The notes under the pieces were generated by a model. The model had not been told where the DNA came from. It saw only the letters and a program-made list of their open reading frames with translations, and ran no database searches. A stretch of 64,000 bases of DNA from Hydrogenophaga flava NBRC 102514 (lineage in GTDB: Bacteria; Pseudomonadota; Gammaproteobacteria; Burkholderiales; Burkholderiaceae_C): positions 1 through 64,000 of the forward strand of contig NZ_BCTF01000003.1 in NCBI RefSeq assembly GCF_001571145.1. Direction: 5' to 3'. Position 1 is the first letter of the stretch; every line of letters starts with the position of its first letter. The position numbers and the translations under genes were made by a program. Of this stretch, positions 48,712 through 58,157 are shown one piece after another.

Positions 48712-48726
48712 AAACACCTCCAGCTA

Positions 48727-49122
48727 TTACTTGCCGGGGATCTGGGCTGCGCCGGTGGTCGGTGCAGCCGGGGCCTCAACCGGTGCGGCAGGAGCACCAG
48801 CCGGAGCACCTGAATCTGCCGGGATCTGCGTCGCGGGCACAACGCTTTCCAGCACGCTTCCAGAGCGAGCCGTCGTTGGAACAAGATTGCCGAAATAGGC
48901 CAGGCCCAGGGTGCAGGTCAGGAAGACGCCTGCGAGCACGGCCGTGGTGCGCGAAAGGAAGTTGGCGCCTCCGGAAGCCCCAAAAAGGCTCGCAGAACCC
49001 GCGCCACCGCCGAAGGCGGCACCGGCATCGGCGCCCTTGCCATGCTGCATGAGGATCAGGCCGATCATGCCGATGGCGGCAAGGATCTGGACAGCCTGGA
49101 GGATGGTCATCAAAACGTTCAT
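48727..49122 (-). CDS. secG: Preprotein translocase subunit SecG
   Basis: A 131-residue inner-membrane protein of the SecYEG channel with two helices (about 3-22 and 55-75). The linker has the conserved LMQHGKGADAGAAFGGGAG motif and SLFGASGGANFLSR. The C-terminal 50 residues are a Pro/Ala-rich tail, longer than in E. coli (110 residues). It follows tpiA by 33 bases; tpiA-secG pairs are common in proteobacteria. Confidence 0.95.
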   Translation of the reverse strand: MNVLMTILQAVQILAAIGMIGLILMQHGKGADAGAAFGGGAGSASLFGASGGANFLSRTTAVLAGVFLTCTLGLAYFGNLVPTTARSGSVLESVVPATQIPADSGAPAGAPAAPVEAPAAPTTGAAQIPGK

Positions 49123-49155
49123 GTCTGCTCCGAAAATGCGTGAGGGGAATGATCG

Positions 49156-49899
49156 TCAGCCGGCCGCGGCGACGATCTGCAGGAAGTCTGCGGCCTTGAG
49201 CGATGCACCACCGATCAGGCCGCCATCAATGTCGGGCTGGGCCAGCAGGCTGGCCGCATTGGCCGCATTCATGCTGCCGCCGTAGAGAATGTGCACCCGC
49301 TTGGGGTTCGTGGTCGCGGCGGCCAGTTGGGCCCGCAGGACGGCGTGAACAGCCTGCGCCATTTCCGGCGTGGCCGTCTTTCCGGTGCCGATGGCCCACA
49401 CGGGCTCGTAGGCCACCACGATTTCGGTGATGCAATGGCCCACGGTGTGGATCACCGCCGCCAATTGGCGCTTGACCACCGACTCCGTTTCGTTCGCTTC
49501 GCGCTCGGCCAGGGTTTCACCGACGCACACGATAGGCGTGACGCCAGCCGACAGGGCGCGTTGCGCCTTGGTGGCCACGATCTCATCGGTCTCGCCGTGG
49601 TACTGGCGGCGCTCGCTGTGGCCGACGATGGCGTAGCGGCAGCCGAAGTCCTTGAGCATGGACACGCTGATCTCACCGGTGTACGCACCCTGTTCGTGGG
49701 CAGACACGTCCTGCGAACCCCAGGCGATCGGACTGCCCAGCAGCAGTGCTTGCAGCTGCGCCAGATAGGGCGCGGGTGCGCACAGTGCGACTTCGGCCAA
49801 CGGCTGACCGATGCCCGCCAGCATGGCCCGAACCAAAGCTTCGTTGGCGGCCAGACTGCCATTCATCTTCCAGTTGCCGGCGATCAGTTTCTTGCTCAT
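49156..49899 (-). CDS. tpiA: Triosephosphate isomerase
   Basis: A 247-residue TIM-barrel enzyme that interconverts dihydroxyacetone phosphate and glyceraldehyde 3-phosphate. Catalytic residues are in GNWKMNG (Lys near residue 9), VGHSERR (His), and [15 protein letters not shown] (Glu plus the mobile lid). The phosphate-binding [11 protein letters not shown] is near the end. It lies 18 bases after the quinone oxidoreductase gene on the minus strand. Confidence 0.97.
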   Translation of the reverse strand: MSKKLIAGNWKMNGSLAANEALVRAMLAGIGQPLAEVALCAPAPYLAQLQALLLGSPIAWGSQDVSAHEQGAYTGEISVSMLKDFGCRYAIVGHSERRQYHGETDEIVATKAQRALSAGVTPIVCVGETLAEREANETESVVKRQLAAVIHTVGHCITEIVVAYEPVWAIGTGKTATPEMAQAVHAVLRAQLAAATTNPKRVHILYGGSMNAANAASLLAQPDIDGGLIGGASLKAADFLQIVAAAG

Positions 49900-49917
49900 C
49901 TCAGTCTCCGAAAGGGA

Positions 49918-50907
49918 TCAAGACCAAGTCAGCACGATCTTGCCGATGTGCTGATTGGACTCCATCAATGTGTGGGCCTCAGCGGCACGAGCCGCTGGGA
50001 AGGTGCTGTGGATCACAGGCCGGACCCCGCCCTGCTCCAGCAGCGGCCACACTTTCTCAAGAAGCGACTCAGCGATGGCGGCCTTGAACGCCACCGGTCT
50101 CGGCCGCAGCGTGGAACCGGTGATCACCAGCCGGCGGCGAAGCACAAGACCCGCATTGAATCCGGCCTTGACGCCCCCCTGCACCGCGATGATGACCAGG
50201 CGGCCGTCTTCGGCCAGACACTCGACTTCGCGCGCCACGTAGTCGCCCGCCACCATGTCGAGGACCACGTTCACGCCCTGCCCGTCCGTCAGCTCCTTGG
50301 CCACGGCCGAGAAGTCCTGTGTGCGGTAGTTGATGATGTGGTCAGCGCCGAGATCCTTGCAGGCGGCGCACTTCTCGTCGCTGCCGGCCGTGGCGATCAC
50401 CGTGGCGCCAAAGGCCTTGGCCAGCTGGATCGCAGTGACACCGATGCCGCTGGTGCCACCCTGCACCAGCAGAGTTTCGCCAGCCTGCAGGCGGCCACGG
50501 TCGAAAACATTGCTCCAGACGGTGAAGAAGGTCTCGGGCAGTGCCGCGGCCTGCACATCGTCGAACCCGGCCGGCACAGGGAGGCACTGACCCACGGGTG
50601 CAACGCACCGCTCGGCGTAGCCGCCACCCGCCACCAGCGCACAGACCCGGTCACCGACCTTGAAGCCCGCCTGGGCCATGGCGTCGGCATCACCGGATTC
50701 GATGACGCCGGACACCTCAAGACCCGGCAGGTCGGAAGCACCCGGCGGCGGCGGATAGGAGCCGCTGCGTTGCAGCACATCCGGGCGATTCACACCCGAG
50801 GCACGCACGCGAATCAACACCTCGCCCGTCCCCGCCATCGGCGCCGGACGGTCCGTCAGGCGCAGGACCTCGGGCGCACCGAAACTGCTGATCTCGACCG
50901 CTTGCAT
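49918..50907 (-). CDS. NAD(P)H quinone oxidoreductase, PIG3/zinc-independent MDR family
   Basis: A 329-residue medium-chain dehydrogenase/reductase. The N-terminal GroES-like domain contains ASGVNRPDVLQRSGSYPPPPG, typical of PIG3-type enzymes. The Rossmann domain has LVQGGTSGIGVTAIQLAKAFG. Structural zinc cysteines of true alcohol dehydrogenases are missing. It reduces quinones or similar electrophiles with NADPH. Start ATG 50907 avoids overlap with pnp; the stop of pnp lies 16 bases upstream. Confidence 0.9.
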   Translation of the reverse strand: MQAVEISSFGAPEVLRLTDRPAPMAGTGEVLIRVRASGVNRPDVLQRSGSYPPPPGASDLPGLEVSGVIESGDADAMAQAGFKVGDRVCALVAGGGYAERCVAPVGQCLPVPAGFDDVQAAALPETFFTVWSNVFDRGRLQAGETLLVQGGTSGIGVTAIQLAKAFGATVIATAGSDEKCAACKDLGADHIINYRTQDFSAVAKELTDGQGVNVVLDMVAGDYVAREVECLAEDGRLVIIAVQGGVKAGFNAGLVLRRRLVITGSTLRPRPVAFKAAIAESLLEKVWPLLEQGGVRPVIHSTFPAARAAEAHTLMESNQHIGKIVLTWS

Positions 50908-50923
50908 GCCTTGGCCCAGCGAC

Positions 50924-53053
50924 TTACTGTTGCTGTTGCTGGGCCTGCTCGCCGCCGCCATTGCGGTCCAGCAGCGCCTTCATGGACAGCTTGACGCGGC
51001 CCTTCTCGTCGGTCTCGAGCACCTTGACCTTCACGATCTGGCCTTCCTGCAGGTAGTCCGTGACCTTCTCGACGCGCTCGTGGGCGATCTGACTGATGTG
51101 CAGCAGGCCGTCCTTGCCGGGCAGCAGATTGACCAGGGCACCGAAGTCCAGGATCTTGGTGATCGGGCCTTCGTAGACCTTGCCCACTTCCACTTCGGCC
51201 GTGATCTCGGCGATGCGGCGCTTGGCCTCTTCCGCCTTGGCGCCGTCGGTGGAGGCGATGGTGATGGTGCCGTCTTCGCCGATGTCGATCTGGGTACCGG
51301 TCTCTTCGGTCAGCGCACGGATGGTGGCGCCGCCCTTGCCGATCACGTCGCGGATCTTCTCGGGGTTGATCTTCATGGTGTACAGGCGCGGTGCGAAGTT
51401 GGAGATTTCCGTCTTCGCTTCGCCCATGGCTTCCTGCATCTTGCCCAAGATGTGCATGCGCGCCTCCTTGGCCTGGGCCAGGGCGACCTGCATGATTTCC
51501 TTGGTGATGCCCTGGATCTTGATGTCCATCTGCAGGGCGGTGATTCCGTTGGTGGTGCCGGCCACCTTGAAGTCCATGTCGCCGAGGTGGTCCTCGTCGC
51601 CCAGGATATCGGTCAGCACCGCAAAGCGGTTGCCTTCCTTGATCAGACCCATGGCGATGCCGGCCACGTGGGCCTTCATCGGCACACCAGCGTCCATCAG
51701 CGCCAGGCAGCCGCCGCAGACGGAAGCCATGGACGACGAACCGTTGGACTCGGTGATTTCCGAGACCACGCGGATGGTGTACGGGAAGTCTTCCTTGGTC
51801 GGCAGCGCAGCAATCAGCGCGCGCTTGGCCAGACGGCCGTGGCCGATTTCGCGGCGCTTCGGAGAACCCACGCGACCAGTTTCGCCAGTGGCGAACGGAG
51901 GCATGTTGTAGTGCAGCATGAAGCGGTCTTCGAAGTCGCCGGACAGGGCGTCGATGCGCTGCGCGTCGCGGTCGGTGCCCAGCGTGGCGATCACCAGGGC
52001 CTGGGTTTCGCCGCGGGTGAACAGGGCCGACCCATGGGTGCGCGGCAGCACGCTGTTGCGGATTTCGATGGCGCGCACGGTGCGGGTGTCGCGGCCGTCG
52101 ATGCGGGGTTCGCCGGCCAGGATCTGGCCACGCACGATGGCGGCTTCGATGTTGAACAGCAGGCCTTCGATGGCCACGCTGTCGAAGGCCGTACCTTCGG
52201 CCTTCAGGCCGTCCATCACGGCGGCGTAGGCCTCGCGACAGGCCTGGGTGCGGGCCTGCTTGTTGCGGATCTGGTAGGCGGCTTCCAGCTTGGCCTTGCC
52301 CAGGGCTTCGACCTTGGCAATCAGCGGCTCGTCCTTGGCGGGCGGCTGCCAGCTCCACTCGGGCTTGCCGGCGTCGCGCACCAGTTCGTTGATGGCGGCG
52401 ATGGCGATGTTGCCCTGCTCGTGGCCGAACACCACGGCGCCCAGCATGACTTCTTCAGACAGCTGGTCGGCCTCGGATTCCACCATCAGCACAGCGGCTT
52501 GCGTACCGGCGACCACCAGGTCCATCTGGCTGTTCTGGCGCTCGGTCTGACCAGGGTTCAGCACGTACTGGCCGTTGATGTAGCCCACGCGGGCAGCACC
52601 GATCGGGCCGTTGAACGGGATGCCGGAGATCGACAGGGCGGCCGAGGTGGCGATCATGGCGGCGATGTCGGCGTCCACTTCCGGATTCAGCGACACCGTG
52701 TGGATGACCACCTGGACTTCGTTGAAGAAGCCGTCCGGGAACAGCGGGCGGATCGGGCGGTCGATCAGGCGGCTGGTCAGGGTTTCAAACTCGGAAGGAC
52801 GGCCTTCGCGCTTGAAGAAGCTGCCGGGAATCTTGCCGGCGGCATAGGACTTTTCGAGGTAGTCGACGGTCAGGGGGAAGAAGTCCTGGCCAGCCTTGGC
52901 GTCTTTCTTGGCCACGACGGTGGCCAGCACCACGGTGCCTTCCATGTCGAGGAGCACGGCGCCGCTGGACTGGCGGGCGATTTCGCCGGTTTCCATGCGG
53001 ACCGTGTGCTGGCCCCACTGGAAGGTCTTGGTGACTTTGTTGAACATGGTCAT
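50924..53053 (-). CDS. pnp: Polyribonucleotide nucleotidyltransferase (PNPase)
   Basis: A 709-residue 3'-5' phosphorolytic RNA exonuclease, trimeric and part of the RNA degradosome. Two RNase PH domains flank a helical linker, followed by KH ([13 protein letters not shown]) and S1 ([20 protein letters not shown]) domains. The catalytic core region [13 protein letters not shown] is present. The C-terminus ends in a Gln-rich tail (QAQQQQQ). ATG 53053 has AGGAG six bases upstream; ATG 53047 is close behind. It is placed after rpsO, the usual order; a hairpin terminator lies between them. Confidence 0.96.
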   Translation of the reverse strand: MTMFNKVTKTFQWGQHTVRMETGEIARQSSGAVLLDMEGTVVLATVVAKKDAKAGQDFFPLTVDYLEKSYAAGKIPGSFFKREGRPSEFETLTSRLIDRPIRPLFPDGFFNEVQVVIHTVSLNPEVDADIAAMIATSAALSISGIPFNGPIGAARVGYINGQYVLNPGQTERQNSQMDLVVAGTQAAVLMVESEADQLSEEVMLGAVVFGHEQGNIAIAAINELVRDAGKPEWSWQPPAKDEPLIAKVEALGKAKLEAAYQIRNKQARTQACREAYAAVMDGLKAEGTAFDSVAIEGLLFNIEAAIVRGQILAGEPRIDGRDTRTVRAIEIRNSVLPRTHGSALFTRGETQALVIATLGTDRDAQRIDALSGDFEDRFMLHYNMPPFATGETGRVGSPKRREIGHGRLAKRALIAALPTKEDFPYTIRVVSEITESNGSSSMASVCGGCLALMDAGVPMKAHVAGIAMGLIKEGNRFAVLTDILGDEDHLGDMDFKVAGTTNGITALQMDIKIQGITKEIMQVALAQAKEARMHILGKMQEAMGEAKTEISNFAPRLYTMKINPEKIRDVIGKGGATIRALTEETGTQIDIGEDGTITIASTDGAKAEEAKRRIAEITAEVEVGKVYEGPITKILDFGALVNLLPGKDGLLHISQIAHERVEKVTDYLQEGQIVKVKVLETDEKGRVKLSMKALLDRNGGGEQAQQQQQ

Positions 53054-53223
53054 GTGTCTCTCCTGTTGAATGGGCGTCTTTGGCGCCGCCCGCGGCCCGG
53101 AGCCGGAAACCTGCAGAACACGATGCCATTCCAGCGGGCCTGCACCGTTGCAAGCCCCTTGGAATGACACAGCTTCGCTCTGCTCGTCCCCTTGTCCGAA
53201 AAACGTTATTGAAAAATCAAAGT

Positions 53224-53261
53224 GAAAAACGCCCGAGCCGGCGAGCCAACTCAGGCGTTTT
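53224..53261 (-). terminator. Terminator between rpsO and pnp
   Basis: AAAACGCCTGAG and CTCGGGCGTTTTT form a stem with one mismatch around a GC-rich loop, followed by the T-run on the minus strand. It lies 23 bases after the rpsO stop. It probably ends part of the rpsO transcripts, with read-through or a second promoter for pnp. Confidence 0.8.
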
Positions 53262-53284
53262 AGCGTGTCACGACAAGCTCAAGA

Positions 53285-53551
53285 TTACTTGCGCAGGCCC
53301 AGCTTGGCGATCAGGGCGACGTAGCGGTCAGCATCCTTGGACTTGAGGTAGTCCAGCAGCTTGCGACGGCGGCTGACCATGCGCAGCAGACCGCGGCGAC
53401 CGTGGTGATCCTTGGCGTGCTGCTTGAAGTGGGGGGTCAGTTCGTTGATGCGTGCGGTCAGGATGGCGACCTGCACTTCCGGGCTGCCGGTGTCATTGGC
53501 AGCGCGGGCGTTGTCGGCCACAACAGCGGCCTTGACGGTTTTTTCGATCAT
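53285..53551 (-). CDS. rpsO: 30S ribosomal protein S15
   Basis: An 88-residue ribosomal protein that binds 16S rRNA early in small-subunit assembly. The family signature is [20 protein letters not shown], followed by [20 protein letters not shown]. Length and sequence are normal. It lies upstream of pnp as in most proteobacteria. Confidence 0.97.
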   Translation of the reverse strand: MIEKTVKAAVVADNARAANDTGSPEVQVAILTARINELTPHFKQHAKDHHGRRGLLRMVSRRRKLLDYLKSKDADRYVALIAKLGLRK

Positions 53552-53681
53552 GGTGATTCCAGTCTGGTTACGTGCGACCCGCCGCAGCCAGCCGACCTTT
53601 CCCTGGGGAAACCCGGCCGCCACAACGGGCGTGAAGATGCCACCCGCTTTGGGCGGCAATCGCGCATTATAGACCAGCGGG

Positions 53682-54860
53682 TCAGGACACAGTGCGCAGC
53701 CAGTGGCGCAGGCGCTCGGCGCCCTGGACCAGGCGCTGCGGGTCGCGGCTGGCAAAGCACCAGCGAAGCCAGCCCGAGGCTTCCGGCCCGAAGGCACTGC
53801 CCGGGGCCAGACCCAACCCCGCTTCCCGCACCAGGCGCTTGGCGGTGGCGAGGCAGTCGTCCCGGCCTTCGAGGCGGAAAAAGGCGTACATGCCGCCCTT
53901 GGGCTCGGCCAGCTGCACACCCGGGACCTCGCGCAGCAGGGGCACCAGGGTGTCTCGGCAGAGTTGAAGGTGCTTCACCAGCCCCGGCGTCACCTCGTCG
54001 CCTCGCTGCAGCGCCACCGTGGCGGCGCGCTGGACGAACACCGGCGCGCAGGACGTGTTGAACTCGATCAGCTTGCCGACAGGGTGCGTCAGCGCCTTGG
54101 GCAGCAGCAGCCAGCCCAGGCGCCAGCCGGTCATCAGGAAGCTCTTGGAAAAGCTGTGGGCGACGATCAGCCGGTCGTCGGGCTCGGCCACGTCCAGGAA
54201 GCTGGGCGCCGCGCCGTTGGCTGTGTCGCCGGCGAAGTAAAGGCGTTCGTAGACCTCGTCGGCCAGAACCCAGGTGCCGGTGCGGCGGCAATGCGCCAGG
54301 ATCGCGGCCTGCTCGTCGCGGGTCAGCGTCCAGCCGGTCGGGTTGTTGGGCGCGTTGAGGATCAGCAGCTTGGTGGCGGGCGTCACCGCCGCTAGCAGGG
54401 CGTCCAGATCCAGCACCCAGGCACCGTCGGCGGCCACCGTCAGCGGCACGGTGCGCACCCGGGCGCCCATGATCTGCGGCTGCGCCACGAGGTTGGGCCA
54501 GGCCGGCGTGACCACGACCACCTCGTCGCCCGCCTCCACCAGCGTCTGCGAGGCGAGCATCAGGCCGTTGACGCCGCCCGAGGTGACGGCGATGCGGTCG
54601 AACCAGTGGTCGGTGGCCTGCTGTGGGTGCAGGGTGTGGGTGTAGCCGGCTATGGCGTGGCGCAGTTCGGGCAGACCAAGGTTGTGGGCGTAGAAGGTTT
54701 CGCCCACGTTCAGCGAGGCAATCGCCGCTTCGCGGATGAAGTCGGGTGTGACCTCGTCGCTCTCGCCGAACCAGAACTTGAGCACGCCTTCCAGGCCCAT
54801 GCCCGCATTGGCCACTTCGCGGATGCGCGACTCTTCCAGACTCTCCACCACCGGCCGCAT
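53682..54860 (-). CDS. PLP-dependent class I/II aminotransferase
   Basis: A 392-residue fold-type I aminotransferase. The PLP lysine is in [27 protein letters not shown] and the aspartate in VLADEVYE line the cofactor site. It resembles AspC-like enzymes that act on aspartate, aromatic or branched-chain amino acids; the specific substrate is not clear. Start ATG 54860 has GGAG seven bases upstream; an in-frame ATG 54875 lacks this. It lies 15 bases after the periplasmic binding protein gene, so the two may share a transcript and a substrate class. Confidence 0.9.
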   Translation of the reverse strand: MRPVVESLEESRIREVANAGMGLEGVLKFWFGESDEVTPDFIREAAIASLNVGETFYAHNLGLPELRHAIAGYTHTLHPQQATDHWFDRIAVTSGGVNGLMLASQTLVEAGDEVVVVTPAWPNLVAQPQIMGARVRTVPLTVAADGAWVLDLDALLAAVTPATKLLILNAPNNPTGWTLTRDEQAAILAHCRRTGTWVLADEVYERLYFAGDTANGAAPSFLDVAEPDDRLIVAHSFSKSFLMTGWRLGWLLLPKALTHPVGKLIEFNTSCAPVFVQRAATVALQRGDEVTPGLVKHLQLCRDTLVPLLREVPGVQLAEPKGGMYAFFRLEGRDDCLATAKRLVREAGLGLAPGSAFGPEASGWLRWCFASRDPQRLVQGAERLRHWLRTVS

Positions 54861-54875
54861 GAACACTCCAATCAA

Positions 54876-56165
54876 TCAGGGACGGGCCATGTTACAGCTG
54901 TGCGGCATCTCGGCCTGTTGGGGCGTGAGCTGGCGGATGACGCGGAAGCCGTAGCCCGAGCCCTCGACATCGAACTTCACGCCCGGCGCACCCTGCCGGT
55001 CCATCACGGCCACGGCCAGCGGCTGCTGGAACTGGTGGTCGGCCGCGCGCATGCGGGCGGTCTGGCCCGCCAGCGTGACCTGCACCTTCTCCAGCTGGGC
55101 CGCGATGTCAGCGGCCTTCACCGAGCCGGCCTTCTCAATCGCCTGCGCCAGCGCTTCGACCATCAGCTGCATGCGCATGTGCACGTAGTCGTCCTCTGGC
55201 TTGGGAAAGCGCTGGCGGAACGACTGGTAGAAGGCCTCGGACTCGCGCGTCGGCACATTGGGGAACCAGTCCGCCACGGCCACCACCTTGCCGATGCCAG
55301 CGTCGCCCATGGCCGCCGGGGCGCCCAGGGCGTTGCCGTAGAAGGTGTAGAAGCTGCCTTCGAAACCGGCCTCGCGGGCGGCCTTGACCAGCAGGGTCAG
55401 GTCGTTGCCCCAGTTGCCGGTGAGCACGGCCTGCGCGCCACTGGCCTTGATCTTGGCGGCGTAGGGCGCGAAGTCCTTGATGCGGGCCATGGGGTGCAGC
55501 TCGTCGCCGACGATCTTCACGTCTGGCCGCTGGGCCGCCAGTTGCTGGCGCGCCTCGGCGAGCACCGCCTGGCCGAAGGAGTAGTCCTGGCCGATCAGGT
55601 AGATGCCCTTGAGCGCCTTGTCTTCCTTGAGCACGCTCATCAGCGCACTCATGCGCATGTCGGCGTGGGCATCGAACCGGAAGTGCCAGTAGCTGCACTT
55701 GGCGTTGGTCAGCAGCGGGTCGACCGCCGAGTAGTTGAGGAACACCACCTGGCGCGCGGGCTCGCGCTCGTTGTGCTTGTTGATGGCGTCGATCAGACCG
55801 GCCGCCGCGGCCGACGAATTGCCCTGCGCGACGATGGTGATGCCCTTGTCGACGGCCGAGCGCAGGCCCGAGAGCGCCTCTTCGGTCTGGCCCTTGCTGT
55901 CGAAGCGCACCACCTCCAGCGGCCGGTTGCCCCCTTGCGAGGCCGGCAGCTTCACGCCGCCGCGGGCGTTGACGCGCTCGGTGGCCCAGACCAGGTTGCG
56001 GTAGACCGCCTCGCCGGCGTTGCCCACCGGGCCCGAAAGGCCTTCGATCATGCCGATGCGGATGGGCTCGGTGGCAGGCTGCGCCCAGGCGCTGGCGCAG
56101 GACAGGGACGCCGCGAACAGGGCGGCCAGGGCGCCGCGGCGCGTGAGGTGTTCAGTGAGTTGCAT
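54876..56165 (-). CDS. Branched-chain amino acid ABC-type periplasmic binding protein (orphan)
   Basis: A 429-residue LivK/Peripla_BP_6 type protein. A signal peptide covers about residues 1-28 (ending SAWA). The mature part begins with EPIRIGMIEGLSGPVGNAGE, a normal family start, and contains IVAQGNSSAAAAGLIDAIN and the lobe-2 segment VLTGNWGNDLTLLVKAAREA. It would bind an amino acid, amide or aromatic acid. No livHMGF permease or ATPase genes are near, so it is an orphan that must borrow a transporter encoded elsewhere. A 120-base gap to tsaD holds its likely promoter. Confidence 0.88.
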   Translation of the reverse strand: MQLTEHLTRRGALAALFAASLSCASAWAQPATEPIRIGMIEGLSGPVGNAGEAVYRNLVWATERVNARGGVKLPASQGGNRPLEVVRFDSKGQTEEALSGLRSAVDKGITIVAQGNSSAAAAGLIDAINKHNEREPARQVVFLNYSAVDPLLTNAKCSYWHFRFDAHADMRMSALMSVLKEDKALKGIYLIGQDYSFGQAVLAEARQQLAAQRPDVKIVGDELHPMARIKDFAPYAAKIKASGAQAVLTGNWGNDLTLLVKAAREAGFEGSFYTFYGNALGAPAAMGDAGIGKVVAVADWFPNVPTRESEAFYQSFRQRFPKPEDDYVHMRMQLMVEALAQAIEKAGSVKAADIAAQLEKVQVTLAGQTARMRAADHQFQQPLAVAVMDRQGAPGVKFDVEGSGYGFRVIRQLTPQQAEMPHSCNMARP

Positions 56166-56285
56166 GCTGGTGGGCTCCGTGGTTCACCGCCGCCAGGAGT
56201 CACCTGCGCGACAGCTTGCCGGGAGTCTAATTCATAATTACAGAGACTACCCCACCCCGGTATGGCGCGAGTTCGGGCGGAAGGA

Positions 56286-57377
56286 TCAGATGGCGGGGTC
56301 GGCCGACAACTCGGCCAGCGGCCAGCGCGGGCGCACGTCGAAGTGGTAGCCGCCCAGCGTCAGATCCGCCAGCCCGGCCTGCACCCGCAGGCCGGCGGCC
56401 AGGGCGATCATGGCGCCGTTGTCGGTGCACAGGTGCAGCTCGGGGTAGTGCACGCGGACCTTGCGCCGGGCGCAGGCGGCGTTGAGCTGCTCGCGCAGCC
56501 GGCTGTTGGCGCCCACGCCGCCGGCCACCACCAGGCGCTGCAGGCCGGTCTGGTCGAGCGCCGCGAGCGACTTCTTCACCAGCACGTCCACGATGGCGGC
56601 CTGCGCGCTGGCGGCCACGTCGGCCTTCTGCTGCGCCGTCAGCGGGTCGGCCAGGTGGCTGGTGGCCGGGCCATCCGGGTGCGCCTGCGCCAGGCGCTTG
56701 ACCTGGGTGAGCACCGCCGTCTTGAGGCCAGCAAAGGAGAAGTCCAGATCGCCGCTGTGCAGCAGCGGCCGTGGCAGCTTGTAGGCCGCTGGGTCACCCT
56801 GCTGCGCCAGCTTCGACAGCGCCGGCCCGCCCGGGTAGCCCAGGCCCAGCAGCTTGGCGGACTTGTCGAAGGCCTCGCCCGCGGCGTCGTCGATGGTTTC
56901 GCCCAGCATCTCGTAGCGCCCCACCCCGTCTACCCGCATCAGCTGGGTGTGGCCGCCCGAGACCAGCAGCGCGACGAAGGGAAACTGCGGCGGGTCGGCG
57001 CTCAGAAAGGGCGAGAGCAGATGGCCCTCCAGGTGGTGCACGCCGATCACCGGCTTGCCCAGCGCCATGCCGAGGGCGCAGGCCACGCCCGAACCGACCA
57101 GCAGCGCGCCAGCCAGGCCGGGGCCGCGCGTGTGGGCGATGGCGTCCACCGCCGACAACGGCAGACCGGCCTGCGCCATGACGGCGTCGGTCAGCGGCAA
57201 CACGCGGCGGATGTGGTCGCGGCTGGCCAGCTCGGGCACCACGCCGCCATAGGCCTGGTGCATCTCGATCTGGCTGTGCAGCGCGTGGCCGAGCAGGCGC
57301 GGCGTGGCGTCGCCGCTGGCGTCGACCAGGGCGACGCCAGTTTCGTCGCAGGAAGATTCGAATCCGAGAATCAACAT
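56286..57377 (-). CDS. tsaD: tRNA threonylcarbamoyladenosine biosynthesis protein TsaD
   Basis: A 363-residue ASKHA-fold enzyme. It transfers the threonylcarbamoyl group to A37 of ANN-decoding tRNAs with TsaB and TsaE. The N-terminus [17 protein letters not shown], the metal-binding [11 protein letters not shown], and LVSGGHTQL are typical. Length is normal. The gene is single, 24 bases after the Dnr-type regulator gene, likely by chance of order. Confidence 0.96.
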   Translation of the reverse strand: MLILGFESSCDETGVALVDASGDATPRLLGHALHSQIEMHQAYGGVVPELASRDHIRRVLPLTDAVMAQAGLPLSAVDAIAHTRGPGLAGALLVGSGVACALGMALGKPVIGVHHLEGHLLSPFLSADPPQFPFVALLVSGGHTQLMRVDGVGRYEMLGETIDDAAGEAFDKSAKLLGLGYPGGPALSKLAQQGDPAAYKLPRPLLHSGDLDFSFAGLKTAVLTQVKRLAQAHPDGPATSHLADPLTAQQKADVAASAQAAIVDVLVKKSLAALDQTGLQRLVVAGGVGANSRLREQLNAACARRKVRVHYPELHLCTDNGAMIALAAGLRVQAGLADLTLGGYHFDVRPRWPLAELSADPAI

Positions 57378-57401
57378 AGGGCGGCGAGTGTAGGCCCCCG
57401 T

Positions 57402-58094
57402 TCAACGCAAGGGGTAGCGGCTCAAGCGCTGCGTGTCCAGCAGCCGGATCTCGCGCTTGTCGACCTCGATCAGCCCCTGGTCTTCCAGCTCGCGCAGCAC
57501 CTTGGAGAAGTATTCGGGTGTCATCGACAGGCGCGAGGCGATGGAAGCCTTGCTCACCGGCAGCAGCACGCTGGCCGCGGCCTCGCTGCCCTCTTCGGGC
57601 AGGTCTCGCATCAGGTAGCCGATCACGCGCTCGACACCGCTGTGCAGCGAATAGGCCTGCACGTCGTTGACCAGCCCGTGCAGGCGGCGCGAGAGGCCGG
57701 CGAGCATGCGCATGCAGAACTGCGCGTCGCCCTGGATCTCGTGCATCACCGCCGCGCGCGACACGCTCAGCAGCAGGGTGTCGGTCAGGGCCTGTGCGTT
57801 GATGATGTAGGGCCGCTGCATGAACATCAGCGCCTCGGCGAAGCTGTTGCCCGGCCCCACGAGTTCGATGATCTTTTCCTGCCCGGCCGGCGAGATGGCG
57901 AACAGCTTGACCTGGCCCGAGACGGTGACGTGGAACTCGTCGCAGGGGTCGCCGATGCGGAACACGTCGTCGCCGCGCGCGAACTGGCGCAGCCGGCTGC
58001 CCTCGGACAGCCGCTGCAACTCGGGCGGCCGCATCTCCTGGAACAGGGGCAGCATCGAAAGGTAGCGCGGCAGGTCGAAGCGGGACAGGTCCAT
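57402..58094 (-). CDS. Crp/Fnr family regulator, Dnr-like
   Basis: A 230-residue regulator. The cNMP-like sensor domain (about 15-130) has no N-terminal cysteine set, so it is not an oxygen-sensing Fnr. A long dimer helix and a helix-turn-helix follow, with SKASIASRLSMTPEYFSKVL as the recognition unit. Its place at the end of the nor cluster suggests an NO-responsive Dnr/NnrR-type activator, which would read the TTGA-N6-TCAA box before norC. A further upstream start at 58148 is possible; the stop of norD is 63 bases upstream. Confidence 0.88.
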   Translation of the reverse strand: MDLSRFDLPRYLSMLPLFQEMRPPELQRLSEGSRLRQFARGDDVFRIGDPCDEFHVTVSGQVKLFAISPAGQEKIIELVGPGNSFAEALMFMQRPYIINAQALTDTLLLSVSRAAVMHEIQGDAQFCMRMLAGLSRRLHGLVNDVQAYSLHSGVERVIGYLMRDLPEEGSEAAASVLLPVSKASIASRLSMTPEYFSKVLRELEDQGLIEVDKREIRLLDTQRLSRYPLR

Positions 58095-58157
58095 GGATGC
58101 GGAGGCGGCAAAAGCGCCGACTGTAGCCGCGAACGGCGGCGGACCCAAGACAGTCCC

